From positions 36,975,001-37,039,000 of the forward strand of contig NC_090291.1 in the NCBI RefSeq assembly GCF_037392515.1: DNA of 64,000 nucleotides, in the 5' to 3' direction. Positions 21,121 through 46,138 of this stretch are shown one piece after another. This DNA is from Haliotis asinina (lineage: Eukaryota; Mollusca; Gastropoda; Lepetellida; Haliotidae). Both the position numbers and the translations under genes were made by a program. Numbering within the stretch: position 1 is the stretch's first letter; every line of letters starts with the position of its first letter. A model generated the notes under the pieces. That model worked only from the letters and a program-made list of their open reading frames with translations. It did not search any database and had not been told where the DNA came from.

Positions 21121-21215
21121 GGCGGTGGAGTACCCTGGTGGTCAGAGCTTTCACTCGTCACGCCAACGACCCGGGTTCGATTCCCCACATGGGTACAATG
21201 TGTATAGCCCATTTG
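21121..21215 (+). mobile_element. tRNA-derived SINE (family 1), 5' part
   Basis: GGTGGTCAGAGCTTTCACTC, then GACCCGGGTTCGATTCCCCA (with a perfect B box) and CATGGGTACAATGTGTATAG. The 3' tail is absent. It lies about 240 bp upstream of the GPT start codon, inside or next to its promoter. Confidence 0.75.
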
Positions 21216-21450
21216 TGGGCTAATATATGTCAATCAACTTAAAGAAATTCAACACTGTATATGGTTAACATGATGAATGTGATGATATTGGCAGTATTTG
21301 TTTGTTCCAGTGTTTGTGGGCGGAGTGATAACTCCACGTGTTTGACCTCTTTCGACCCGCGACCTTCACCCCTGCTGTTTATGTCCGACAGGGTTGCTGA
21401 AAGTCGTTCCCACACTTTGCCCTGTCTTTAAGTCAAATTGAAATTCGGAG

Positions 21451-33853
<12,403 letters not shown>

Positions 33854-34510
33854 GTCACGCTCACAGATAGAACGGACAGTTGCAGACACAGACAACATGA
33901 ACAGACAAACACAGGCAGTCAGACAACAGACAGGGTGATTCCATAGTAACTTCCCCTCTAAGTATTCCTAGATCATGCACATAGAGGGCTTCTGATGCTA
34001 TCACAACCACAGACAGACAGATCACATCATGCAGAGTGAATGCTTCCACAACAGATTCAGTGTTAAGCTACATAACACTTCATTACATCTCTCTTTTTTA
34101 TTCAAACATCACTCTCACGGACAGATGGACAGACAGCCAGATACAGAAGTACAGACAGATCACAGACAGAGAGATAGACACAGGCAGCCATACCACAGAC
34201 ATTTTGTTTTAGAATGTAGTGCAGCTGGATGAAGAGTTACGTTTCTGGAGTTGAGAATCTCACACTGGGGCTGGACCCATGTTATCGGGTGCTTCAAGCC
34301 AGGAAGTGTAGCATAGTATCACTACGTAGACCTGCAGCTGGAGTCCCACGCTCAGACATCACAGGCTGAACAAGCCTTGGGACCCTCACAGCTAGATAGT
34401 GCACTTTATAGATGTTTAGGGGTTGAGGGTTCACAGATGTTGTGAACTTATGCATTTTAAACATTGTTTTACACGCAACAGATGTGTGTCCTGTATGCAG
34501 AAATGTACAG

Positions 34511-34516
34511 AATAAA
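34511..34516 (+). terminator. Candidate GPT polyadenylation signal
   Basis: AATAAA lies 658 bases after the GPT stop codon, with GT-rich sequence (GTATCGGGTGTTAGG) about 35 bases further on. Later AATAAA motifs at 34819 and 35243 are alternatives. Transcript ends cannot be chosen from sequence alone. Confidence 0.4.
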
Positions 34517-36017
34517 CAGGGAGACTCTTCCTGTAAACTGTTGAAATTAGGTATCGGGTGTTAGGACTTTGTGAAATCTTATTACGTCCAGCCATTTATT
34601 GATTCATGTTTTAATTCTGTGTAAACTTTCTAGGGGTGACATGATATTCTCTTTCCATGGTATGGTACATACTGCGATACAGGGTCTCAGTTTGGTATGT
34701 TTTATTTAGGTATTCGACTATGTACTTTTGGAAAATAGTGGCCATCTAGAAAAGAATCTCACTGATTTGGATAAAATGATTCAATATGTAGATATTTTAG
34801 AAAAGGTTTAAAAAGATTAATAAATTGCTTGTATGAAAACCAAAAGGACGAAATTTTGGATTGCGTTACAGCATACCGAACCGAAGACAAAATACCAGTT
34901 GTTCTAATACCACAGCATACTGTTTCACACCTACAAAGTTCAACAGTAATATTTCTGATGTTTACAAGAATCTGGCTTGCAAGCTACATAAATTAGCATT
35001 GCATATGATACATTGTATATTTTTGACACCAGTGAGGTCCACTTTCATGTGTGATAAATGCAATATTGCATGTACCAAATGGGTAGGAAGGATTCCCATA
35101 TATATATATATATATATCCATGATGTGGTTGTATTGAAATGCATTGCATGGGAGGGACTAAAAACCCAAATCATTATTGCTTTACAGAAAATGGAATTAA
35201 GAAAGAGGTGTAGGTTGGTCGTCTCTGTTCTGGCGCTCAAGCAATAAAACATGTTTGTTAACCAAAACTAATCTTCATTTGCGTGAGATGATGTAAAGTG
35301 TCGATAGATGTCAGTGAGTTTGTTAGAAGTGTGATAAAGTGACTACATCATATAGCTGGTGCTATATTTCCTGGACATTGGGTCGTTATACCTGCTGATG
35401 CAGCTGTCTAGTTTGTCGATGCAGCTGTACTGTGTCAAGTTTGGAGGGATGCGGTTCAGTGTTTCTTCACTTGTATCCTACAATAACTTACACTGCTTTT
35501 TATGCTGAAATTAATCTGATTTTAATCACAAAATATTTTACCTTAAGAGGTATTTTGGTCAGTTTTCTTTGATGTTTGGAAATGATGAATTGCAAGCTTA
35601 TCATGGTAAGAAAAAAGCTTGTCAGGTTAATAGTTTATGATTTCTGTTTTTAAATTTTTGTGGGTGAAAAGTGCATGTATTGTAATTTAATGCACATTAT
35701 AAGCGAAGTGCTATTATTGAAGATATCTTCATTGTTGTTTGTTGACCTGATTTTTGAGTCGATTCTTTACACATTCTAGTACTGATATATAAATGTGTAT
35801 ATTTTATATTGTGAACAATGAAATAGTTGAGATGATTCCACATTTTGGCATGCCTTCTTTGTACATGCTTGTCTAGAATTCCATATAAAAAGGAGAGGAA
35901 CTCCTAATACTATGTTGACAAGTCTAAGTGTTACCATACTTAATGTATTCATACCAAGGGGTTGACACAAATTTCATGCAAATGTTGTTTTACTACAGTC
36001 CCATAAAATCAGATACA

Positions 36018-36290
36018 TTACACCAATGTGATACCTCTCCAATCCAATGAAATATGTTCCTGTAATTTGATGCCTCTCCAATCCATTAAAACCATGTTAC
36101 TGCAATTTGATACCTCTCCAATCTAATAAAATATGTTACTGTAATTTGATACCTCTCCAATCCAGTAAAATATGTTACTGTAATTTGATACCTCTCCAAT
36201 CCAGTAAAATATGTTACTGTAATTTGATACCTCTCCAATCCAGTAAAATCATACATTACTCAATTTGATACCTCTCCACTTGAAAATGTA
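36018..36290. repeat. 39-bp tandem repeat
   Basis: Units of the type TTTGATACCTCTCCAATCCA then GTAAAATATGTTACTGTAA repeat about six times. The middle copies are nearly identical and the outer ones degenerate. Confidence 0.85.
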
Positions 36291-38062
36291 TTGTTTTCAC
36301 CCACATCATTAGCCCAGCTATATCAACCTGTACATAATTCCATCAACTGCTGACCAATGTTCAGAGGAACACAAACTGCCAGATTGTAGATGGTCATTCA
36401 AAAATATTCCCATTTCTACCAAGATATGTCACTATCTCCTTATCAGCGCTTATTTTGTCCCTGGCCTGTTGATCTGATTGGATGAGCCTTTTCATCATCA
36501 TTTATTTCACATATCTGCCATGGGTAGTGGTCTATGGATATGGTGTTGGGAGATATTCTGAATAGTTGTAAATGAAACTAATCAAAATTTGAATTCACAC
36601 TGCTACTTAGAAAGTGATTAAGTATTACTTGTCATTTTTAGATTCCACTTCCTCGAAAAAGGACAGATTCTAGTGGGTTGAGTCCCATCCCAAATGTTTA
36701 TCGTTTCTTAAGACTGTGATGTATATGTCCCATTGTGTGTCATATCTTGCCGTACATTGAGATCGAGGCATCATCGGAAAGCATTACACGAGTAATCTGT
36801 AAGCATATTTTGGATGCCATTTGACAGCAACTTTGGTGTATTGTAACTGTATGAAAGATTTTGTCATAAGTTGAGTGCTTCTGTTGAAGATATGTTCGTC
36901 ATTGTTTGTTGACCTCATAAATCATGTCTATTTAATCTTTCACCATTAGAAGATGGTTGGTTTGACGCATATTTGTATGGCAATAGCTTCGGGATGGGGC
37001 AGAAATATTCAGTGCTCTATTTCCATCTATTATGGCAAATATTCTTGAGACATTATTCTGGATGGTGGATCGAATTTGTTATGTCATTTTTATATATCTG
37101 CTTTTGTCATGTTAATCAGATCCTTGTGTGTATACAGGAGAGTTGGTCAGTATTAATATGGAGTCCAGGAGGACTACTTACTGTAATAGCTGTCCATGTT
37201 GAATAGTTGTGAGATAATGTCAACAACACATTTTCTTCTAGGTAAAAATAAAGTGATATTGCAAGGAAAGCTGCAAGCATGCAAAATGTAGATACACATT
37301 GTATAAATTATATGTTTACAGCGATTTAAATGTTTATGCCTGCCTTGAATAGACACTGAGTAAAGAGTTGCTGGAATATTTGAAACTCCAGAGGATTTAC
37401 GTAACAAGATTTTTCTGATGTAGTTTGAAACATATTAATTTTTTTAAACTCCTTATTCTATGGAATATGTTGCCAAGGCCACAAGCAACAACAGTTTTTT
37501 GTTTAAAATGACATTTACTTCTGGAATGCTTTGATAATATTGTGTTACATAAGTATTGCATGTTTTTCAACCATAGGATCGACAGTTTAGTATAGTCTAA
37601 CACTAAAATTGGATCTATCACTCTTGGTAGACTTTCTATTTTCTATGGCATGCACATCTTTACATTATCACTTACCAAATTTGCAGCTCTCAAAGAGGGA
37701 TGTATATTTTTAGACACATTGTGATTTGAGCCAAATTGTACTTTATAGGTACTAAACTAAGTTATAGGTTGACAGGTACTTAATTTTGTTGATGCTGTAT
37801 AGCTCGGCTTGACAATTCAGGTACATGTAGCACCTTTTCTGTGTCTTTGACCACAGCCCATGATTTTGCTGTAATGGCTAGTTCATACTAAAAGATATTT
37901 CAATATACAGAAACCTTTTCAAGCCATGAATTTTGCAGAATTTGTGTTTCTTCATGAAGTAATGCCTCCAAAGAAAATCCGCAATCGGACTTTTACTGTG
38001 TCTGTCCATACTTTTGCTTGTATAGTTAGTTCAAAGTTAACATGTTAATTTACAGAGTGACT

Positions 38063-38233
38063 ATGCTTGTCGTAAGAGGTGACTAAAGGGATCGGGTGGT
38101 CAGGCTCGCTGACTTATTTGACACATGTCATCGGTTCATGCTGTTGATCACTGGATTGTCTGGTCCAGACTCGACCGCCGCCATGTAGCTGGAATATTGC
38201 TGAGTGCGGTGTAAAACTAAACTCATTCACTCA
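38063..38233 (+). mobile_element. SINE (family 2)
   Basis: TATGCTTGTCGTAAGAGGTG, GGGATCGGGTGGTCAGGCTC, TTGATCACTGGATTGTCTGG, AGCTGGAATATTGCTGAGTG and the tail GTAAAACTAAACTCATTCAC. It lacks the first roughly 60 bp and has small internal deletions. Confidence 0.85.
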
Positions 38234-38547
38234 ATTTACAGAATTATTTTCCAGTTATGACAGCTGTGGCACTGATTGCTTCATGCAAGGCATGTATGAA
38301 ATCAAGATGACATTATATGCATAAATTGTCTTCTTTTTAAAATAAAATACAAGAAATAGGCGAGGAACATCTTATGTAACAGTGCAAGTCAAAAAGTAAC
38401 ATCCCCTATTGCTAACAGTGTTTGTAGTAGGACATTCCTACAACTAGGCTCTCATGACACAGAAACAGCCAGTTTTCACAATCAGAAGTAATAATCAAGG
38501 CACATCGTAAACATGGATTTAAATGCATGCCTTTGCTAGCATAACAG

Positions 38548-38610
38548 GAGTGAGTAGTGAAGTTTTACGCTGCATTCAGCAATATACCAGCTCTATGACG
38601 GCAGTCTGTC
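38548..38610 (-). mobile_element. SINE (family 2), 3' fragment
   Basis: GGAGTGAGTAGTGAAGTTTT, ACGCTGCATTCAGCAATATA and CGGCAGTCTGTC are the tail and adjoining segment of a minus-strand copy, 315 bp from the copy at 38063-38233. Confidence 0.65.
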
Positions 38611-39177
38611 AGCATAACTGGAGCACGGTTCACTTGGCCGTCTGTAAATTTAGCCAGTGTAATTACTTGGTTAAAAAATACATTGTACTGGATGTTTAAT
38701 CTGTGTCTGAACTGACAGAAATCCATTCCAGATATGGTATTGTTAGTTAAGAATAACTAACATTATACTCCATGGTTTGCTTCACAGGATCGGTTGATTT
38801 CTTGGTTCATAAAATCTAGGCACAAGTTTGGTATGCCATAACGTCACCAGTTTCATGGGTTTGATGATCTATATACACTTGTTTTTTTCGGCACAGCCTT
38901 GAATTAATACAGTGCATACACTTGCTTTTTAGCAGGCCTTCAGTTATTCTTGCAGCAGACAACCCAGCATGTATTTGAGTGCTTGTATAGGTAATCCATG
39001 TCAATAAACCCTTAATACCTGATCACTCTTTGTTATGTTTATGGTTTGAGACACTGTTCATTTTTGAAGACACTGTTGATTTAATTTGAGAGACTGTTCA
39101 TTTTTGAAGACACTGTTGATTTAAAAATTCATTTTGTTTTTCATCATTTTGGTACAAGTATTACAACATTAATCAAT

Positions 39178-39461
39178 GGTTGGTTGTTTAATGCTGCACT
39201 TGGCAATGTTTCAGCTATATGGAAGTATTCTGTAAACAATCGAGTCTGGACTAGACAATCCAATGATCAACAACATGAGCATCAATCTGCACAAAAGGGA
39301 ACTGATGACGTGTCAGCAAAGTCAGACAGTCTAGTCAGCACTGATCTGCACTATCGAGATACGACACGTCAACCAAGTCTTACCGCCACATCCTGTCAGT
39401 CGCCTCTTATGACAAGCATGGGTTGCTGAAAAAAAATTCTAATCCAGATCTTCATGGGTTT
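39178..39461 (-). mobile_element. SINE (family 2), with internal insertion
   Basis: TTTAATGCTGCACTTGGCAA, CAATCGAGTCTGGACTAGAC, CCAATGATCAACAACATGAG, CGCCTCTTATGACAAGCATG and the end CTTCATGGGTTTGA are recognisable. About 50 extra bases (39335-39375) partly repeat the ATCTGCACTAT/ACACGTCAACC segment. Confidence 0.75.
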
Positions 39462-40665
39462 GATAAATGAACCTGTGAAGATATGTTAAATCAGGTCATC
39501 AGCAACCAATGTTTAGTAGGGGAGGTGACATTTAAGTTGTAAGAGTTGTTTTAATGGTCACAGTCGTCATTTGGCTAATTACACCACAACTTTTTGTGTA
39601 AGACCATCTAACAATCTGGGAAACATTAGTTCCGTGACATGACATTTTCTTTTATCAATGTTAAATGTACCATGTACGAGGGGTGAACATGAAACGAGTT
39701 GAGAGTCTTGACATATTCTTGTCTTGGGAATGTCTGGAGTGATTCCAGACAACAAACATCAGATAACAGGGGTTAAAAACATCCCATTGCCTGACCACAG
39801 GACAAGTCATATTTTATTTCAGGCATTCAAATAATGGTATCATAATTGTCAGTAAGTGACCACATCTTTTCTGCTTACGGTTGCAAACTGCAAATAAACT
39901 TGGATTTCACATCTGCTCAAAATGTAGCTATTAAATTTCACAACGATGATGAACTAGAGTTATCTTTCCTTGCTATTTATCACTTCTCAATAAATAGTCA
40001 ACTAAACATTAGCATCAAGTACAACGTTGATTTATTCTTTCATAATTACTTTATCATCATTATGTCATAAAAATCAGGAAAATAAGTCCGGACAAGTTAC
40101 TTTGTTAAAACTTTGAACACCTTGGTAATATTTAACTACTACAAAGAACACTGGAACATGTAAGTTGATGCAAAATATTTAATAAGATGTTTGTTGCAAT
40201 GACATACATTTTCTGAGAAAATAAAACAAACTTATTTCTCAACATAGAGACTGTCATATCTTGAACAAAACATATCTCTCAAAAATGATAACTTGAGTGT
40301 CTATTCACAAACTGGTCAAAATAATGAGAACTAAACTTAATGTTAGACATTAATGTCAGGCTGAACAAAGACATTCAGCAAACTAGGATTGAAACCATAG
40401 GAATTTCACAATAAGGCATTTAACATTTGTGGTTATGAACATACTACATCATACTAAATCATGTAAAAATTTCTTGACTTTAAATATTTCAGAGCAGGCT
40501 CAAAAAGATAAACTAGCTTTAGGCTTTAGACTCATGTTCTTGGGCTGCTATTGCTCTTTTTAAAGTAAACTTGAAATTTGATTTACCACACATTTTTCAA
40601 TATTTGATTCAGAAAAGATTTGTAGAAAGAGAAGCAAATTAATTTTCCAGCTGGTGTTTTATTTA

Positions 40666-40716
40666 GTATCAGCAGAGACCATATAATATATAATATTATA
40701 TGGTCTCTGGTATCAG
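40666..40716. mobile_element. 37-bp palindrome with 7-bp target duplication
   Basis: The core 40673-40709 has the same 15-base arms as the element at 4712 (CAGAGACCATATAAT and its exact reverse complement), with a seven-base centre ATATAAT. It is flanked by perfect direct repeats GTATCAG (40666-40672 and 40710-40716). Same arms with a different duplicated target argue for independent insertion of a mobile unit. Confidence 0.75.
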
Positions 40717-41014
40717 TACAGGGAATATATTGTAAAAAGTATTGTAAATTCACCTGCACAATGGAACCACACAATGCACACATGTAAAGTTCCACCCTTA
40801 CTGTTACACAGATTTTATCACTTCTGCACTATCTCATTCAAGAACATGACTCCAAGTTTGAACACTTAGGTGTTTAAATACTTTGGAGATTTGTATTGGA
40901 ATAATGTATTTCTTTACTTGTTTAATTTCTTTTGGAAGACTGTATTTCTAAACTTCTGTAAAACAATCAACACATCTCAGTTATCCCAGTTTAGATAAAT
41001 ACATGTAGATATTC

Positions 41015-41475
41015 CAAAGACATCCTCAATCTCCAAGGTATATGTTATGATAAGTCTCCACTCGATGCATCTACATCTCCACTCAATGATTTTATTACCT
41101 CCCTTGGCTGGCTTTTCATCAAATCAGGTGTCTATACTGGGAACTCTCTTTTGCTTCTTTAAATTATCTAACCTTGCAACACATACTCTGCAAAAAAGTA
41201 GAAGAATTCTTGCATACATTTTTTTAAAGTCCCAGACCTCTCAACTTACCTGTAAGATTTCCCACCAAACGTGTCAAACCTTTGCTTCTGCGACTGCTAT
41301 CTTTGTTGACACTAGCAAACTCGGGTGTAACAGTGGCTTAGCTGACTGGCTACCGTAAATATGCAGTGCCAGTAAAGGGAGGTAATAAAATTATTAGGCC
41401 AAGTCAAAGATGCATTCAGGGTACATAGGAGAATTATCAGAACATATACCTTGGAGATTACTGAGGATGTTCTAG
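41015..41475. mobile_element. Foldback element, about 460 bp
   Basis: The left arm CATCCTCAATCTCCAAGGTA then TATGTTATGATAAGTCTCC is mirrored by GGAGAATTATCAGAACATAT then ACCTTGGAGATTACTGAGGATG at 41428-41472. Further in, GATTTTATTACCTCCCTT (about 41086) pairs with AAGGGAGGTAATAAAATTAT (about 41376). The middle has no recognisable coding sequence. This is a non-autonomous DNA-transposon-like or foldback repeat. Confidence 0.75.
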
Positions 41476-42235
41476 GGAGTATTACATTACTTTTAGATAC
41501 ACCAAAACACATTTCAGGCGCACTTTATAGATATCTCATTCTGTAATTGTGAAAAGTACTACCTTACACATGTTCTGAACCATTTGATTGTTCATGGAAG
41601 GACAGACTAACTTGAGCTATATTGAAGAATTGTGTGTTCCTTTACGACTTGAGTAGTAGATGAACTAAATTCATGAATGATCTGCAACAATTCTTTAGAT
41701 AATGTAGGAACCTGATAAGAGAATAAAAAGAATCTTCCATCGTCTTGAAGATCACATCCCCAAAACGTAACAAGATATGTCTAATATAATGCTTTGTCTA
41801 CTTTCAATAAGAACTCAACGGCATATCAGTCATCATCATCAGAGGTGCCGTTAACAGGAAACGTAAAAACAAAGGATGAACCAGGAAGCAAGTAGCTCAA
41901 CTACTGAAGACACACATCTCAATCACTCCTGTGAAACATGTACATTAAAACACAGTAAGGCACATTATGAAAGGTATTGCTAAAACTCACCTACCTGTCA
42001 CCATTGATAACAGGGCCCTTATTCTCGAAACATTCGTAGCCCCCCAAATTCTTAATTTTGATCATAACCAATGTGTTAAGAAAGGGTTAATGAGAAGTTT
42101 GTAGGGCTATGAACATTTTGAGAATGGCTTGCCATGCGAATACAAGGTGAAAGATAAACATATCAGATCAAGTACAGCTTTGCTACCTTGATCTACATTA
42201 TCACCCCTTCAACAAGTGACCACTTTTTATGTCAA

Positions 42236-42369
42236 TTTTATCAATATTTCAGCCATATAATGGCAGGGAGCACCATACATGTGCTTCACACATTGTAGCC
42301 ATGTGGGAAATCTAACCTGGGTCTTCATCATGACAAGCAAATGCTTTAACCACTACACTACCACACCGA
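42236..42369 (-). mobile_element. tRNA-derived SINE (family 1)
   Basis: ATCAATATTTCAGCCATATA, GGGAGCACCATACATGTGCT, a reverse B-box region GGGAAATCTAACCTGGGTCT and ATGCTTTAACCACTACACTA. The tail end is eroded. Confidence 0.7.
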
Positions 42370-44257
42370 CCTTCTACAAAAGAATATCAATGTAATTATT
42401 TAAGAGTCTTCAGAACATATCAAATTACTTCATTTTACAAACATTAATTACCTAATGTTATCAAAGACTTTGTCAAACATATTTTGATGAGCTAAATCGC
42501 TGGGTTTACAGGTTATTTTAAGCTAAATTCATCCTTATTTAACTGTCTGTCTGTAAATAAAGTAAAACAGGTGCCTGGCAGCATGATAAATATCCGAGGC
42601 CATCTGGACACGATGACATGCAACTGAATGGGTCAAAGGGCCAAGCCATTTGATCCTCTTTCAGCTGAATATAATGACAACGGGTGATGGTGTAGGTTAA
42701 GGGGTAAAGCGTTCACTCCTCACACCTATGGCTGAGGACTATTGAACAACAGCTCCTTAGCAACCAGTGATATCTGGTTTCCTAGCAACCAGTGGTGACA
42801 GGTTATGTGACTAATCATGATCAAGAAACAGACAGGTAAAAAACGTTGTAGCAATTCAATGCTGGTAAAACAACAAGTATATAATTGTGGTGTAAACTGG
42901 CAAGAAAACAACAGTGGCATAGCGACATGTATGTCCTACTAAAAGAATTAGGGTGGAATAAGGCTGCCCAACAGCCAGAGACAAATACCATTAGAAGGAA
43001 TACAACACTCTCCTTAAGAAGAAAACAAGTTTGATCAGTGTAACATACACTAAATCTCACTAAAATATAATCTATTTGTGCACTGATAATTCCTATATAC
43101 CTGAGGACATTTCATGACAGGTCACATCAGAAACAGTATCTCATCTGGCCCTGACTTCATGGAACAAACTCAAATTTGACAAAACACCTTTCCCAAAATG
43201 AACCGAAATCAATATAAAATTCAAACATGGTAGACAATTTGTGTTTGGTGAACAGAATACTAAGATTATTTGGGCTAGTTTCTAATTTTCAAAATACAGT
43301 TGAGTTACAATTCAGCTGTTTCAAATCGTCAAACTCAGTTTGAAATTTTAGTAAAAACTGTTCGCTTCGAGAAACCTGAGCCTGATCAGATAATTGGGAT
43401 TGAGGAAGTGAAATTCTGAAGATGTTATTGATCACAAACCTGAGGAAAACCTGAACAACTGTCCAAGCTAAAAGTCAAATTAATCTATTTGATTAATTCA
43501 CTGAGAAAAACCTTCAAAATGAAATCGATTAAAATAATAGTGGGTATACTGCAATCCAACCTGGGACATCTATGAACACATTTATTTTCACTCAGTGTTC
43601 ATATTTTGATATAAGAACCATTTTTACACTCTTCATAGTCTGGACAGGAAGTTGCTACTTTCTAGCCAATGTCTTTAAGTATGAGAAGTTTCTTTTTGAA
43701 TGCTTTCAAAGTTTGATAAGCATTGTTTTGACGTAACTCGTAATGGGATGTCCTCAGATATTTCCTGTGGTAGTAAGCACCAAGACCTGAACTGGACTAG
43801 GGCAAGCTAGAAAATAATGGCTATTTTCAAATGCATTCAAAATTCGCTTTTGAAAATGGCTCTGCTTTAAAACATTTATCTAATAAATCATCACTATTAC
43901 ACAAACGTCTTTCTGGAATTCAACAAAACGTCTACTTCAATCTAACAAAATACCTGTAGATCAATGAAAGAGACTGTTTTCATGACAAACAAGCATGGAC
44001 CATGACATTTCCTGTGCTGGTGTCACGCTTCAAGCCATGAAAAACTGAACTACCATGTAAACAGGATTCTATATCTACCTATCATTAACAACCATGTTTG
44101 ATGAAAACATCAAATCTGTTTTATAGCAAGCAAAATATCCTTAATAATAGAAAAACTGTTTATTCTTGTTTATCCATAATACCTAGCTTTGCAGAATTCT
44201 ACACACTACAGCTTAAAATCAGCCCAGATGAATCAAAGCGTCATACAGCCATCTTCA

Positions 44258-45525
44258 TACTACCACTAGAATATTAACACTAGAGCACTAACATTAGAGC
44301 ATGATCACTAGATCATTAACACGAGCACATTAACACTAGAGCACAAACAGCAGCACATTAAGACTAGAGCACTGACATGAACACTAAAGCAAGAAGTCTA
44401 GAGTATTAAGACTAAGGCACTACCACACAAGCACTAACACTAGAAACCTAACATTAGATCATGCACTAGAGTATGAACACTTGAGCACTAAAACTAGAAC
44501 ATTAACACTTGAGTATTAACACGAGAGTACTAATACTAGCACATTACCACTGGAGCATGAACACTAGCACACTACCACTTGAGCATGAACACTAGCACAT
44601 TAACACTAGAACATTAACAGCAGAGCAAGTACACTTTACCATTACCACTTAAGCAGTAACAGAACATTGACACAAGTATTAACACTACCACATTACCACT
44701 CAAGCATTAACAGTAGAGCACTAACACTACAGAACTAACAGTAGAGCACTAACAGCAGAGCACCAACACTAGAGCACCAAACACAATAGCATTAACAGCA
44801 GAACACAAACACTAGAGCATTAACAACAGAGCACTAACACTACAGCATTAACAGCAGAGCACTAACACTACAGCATTAACACCAGAGCACTAACACTAGA
44901 GCACCAAACACTACAGCATTAACAGCAGAGCACTAACACTACAGCATTAACACCAGAGCACTTACACTACAGCATTAACAGCAGAGCACCAAACACTACA
45001 GCATTAACAGCAGAGCACTAACACTACAGCATTAACACCAGAGCACTAACACTACAGCATTAACACCAGAGCACTAACACTACAGCATTAACAGCAGAGC
45101 ACTAATACTAGAGCACCAAACACTACAGCATTAACAGCAGAGCACTAACACTACAGCATTAACAGCAGAGCACTAACACTACAGCATTAACAGCAGAGCA
45201 CTAATACTAGAGCACCAAACACAACAGCATTAACAGCAGAGCACTAACACTACAGCATTAACAGCAGAGCACTAATACTACAGCATTAACACCAGAGCAC
45301 TAACACTAGAGCACCAAACACTACAGCATTAACACCAGAGCACTAACACTACAGCATTAACACCAGAGGACTAACACTAGAGCATTAACTGCAGAGCACT
45401 AACACTAGAGCATTAACAGCAGAACACTAACACTAGAGCATTAACAGCAGAACACTAACACTACAGCATTAACAGCAGAACACTAACACTAGAGCATTAA
45501 CATTAGAATACAAAACAATAGAACA
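44258..45525. repeat. 14-bp/28-bp hierarchical minisatellite, about 1.27 kb
   Basis: The basic 14-mer is AGCACTAACACTAG and variants. In the right half it is organised as 28-bp dimers, AGCATTAACAGCAG followed by AGCACTAACACTAC, with some trimers carrying AGCACCAAACACTAC. The left part (44258-44650) is irregular and looks older. The array lies 0.6 kb beyond the zinc-finger gene's stop codon on its 3' side. Confidence 0.92.
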
Positions 45526-46004
45526 TCGGGGCTAGAGCAAGAACAGGATACTTCCACATACAAGCACACAAACAAGTGTCAAGCTCAACAAGTTAAAAAA
45601 TACTTACAATAAAATCTTAAAGAAATTATTTCTTTGGCAATTGATAGAGAATATTTACCTGCTAATTAACCATCCTTAACTATCTATGTTTCTCTACAAC
45701 ACACAGGATATATTTCCTTGAATTCTAGTCCAAAGGTAACCTTAGTGAAAGAATTACTAGTTACAAATGTGATTTACTACAGTATTTACCTTATCACTAA
45801 ACATAATGAACTCAAACAATAATCTAAAACAAAACTAACACACATTTCCCATATACACTAACATATCTTGTATTCAATAACAAAACAAAATTCTTTAATG
45901 GAAAAAAAACTTCCAGCTAACTTCATTATTTAGGGTTACACAAACATAAGCATCAGCAGAAACCATGACCCTTATCATGTTTACTTGTGCTCAATACACT
46001 GTGT

Positions 46005-46124
46005 ATTCAAAGGACTATCCAGATATCAATGCTGAATATGGGGTATTCTTTTTTCCTGCCCTGCATTCAAAGGACTATCCAGATATCAATGCTGAATATG
46101 GGGTATTCTTTTTTCCTGCCCTGC
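46005..46124. repeat. 60-bp perfect tandem duplication
   Basis: Two identical 60-bp units start ATTCAAAGGACTATCCAGAT at 46005 and 46065, followed by ATTCAA of a third start at 46125. The array ends 14 bases before the stop codon of the minus-strand zinc-finger gene, so it lies at the very start of its 3' UTR. Lack of differences implies a recent event. Confidence 0.9.
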
Positions 46125-46138
46125 ATTCAAACTTCAGC

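Larger units (their letters stand above)
14435..21450. other. Intergenic region between kappaB-Ras and GPT genes
   Basis: I find no gene in these 7 kb. The first part is probably kappaB-Ras 3' UTR; AATAAA occurs at 15932 but is far from the stop. The rest holds a palindromic MITE (15228), several SINEs (16423, 16788, 16962, 19993, 21121), a 21-bp repeat (17685), a C-rich tract (18861), a 91-bp tandem duplication (19491) and a tetranucleotide repeat (20515). Open frames here have no recognisable domain. Confidence 0.55.
33854..46138. other. Non-coding region between GPT and the zinc-finger gene
   Basis: No gene is recognised in 12 kb. GPT 3' UTR probably runs to one of the AATAAA signals at 34511, 34819 or 35243. 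The rest holds an AT dinucleotide run (about 35099-35116), a 39-bp repeat (36018-36290), SINEs, a second tiny palindrome (40666), a long foldback (41015-41475) and the 14/28-bp array (44258-45525). The right part probably includes the 3' UTR of the minus-strand zinc-finger gene. Confidence 0.5.

Noticed and set aside
34861-35247. 128-codon plus-strand frame after GPT
   Set aside because: Lies in the probable GPT 3' UTR, includes an AT dinucleotide run, and has an equally long frame antisense to it.
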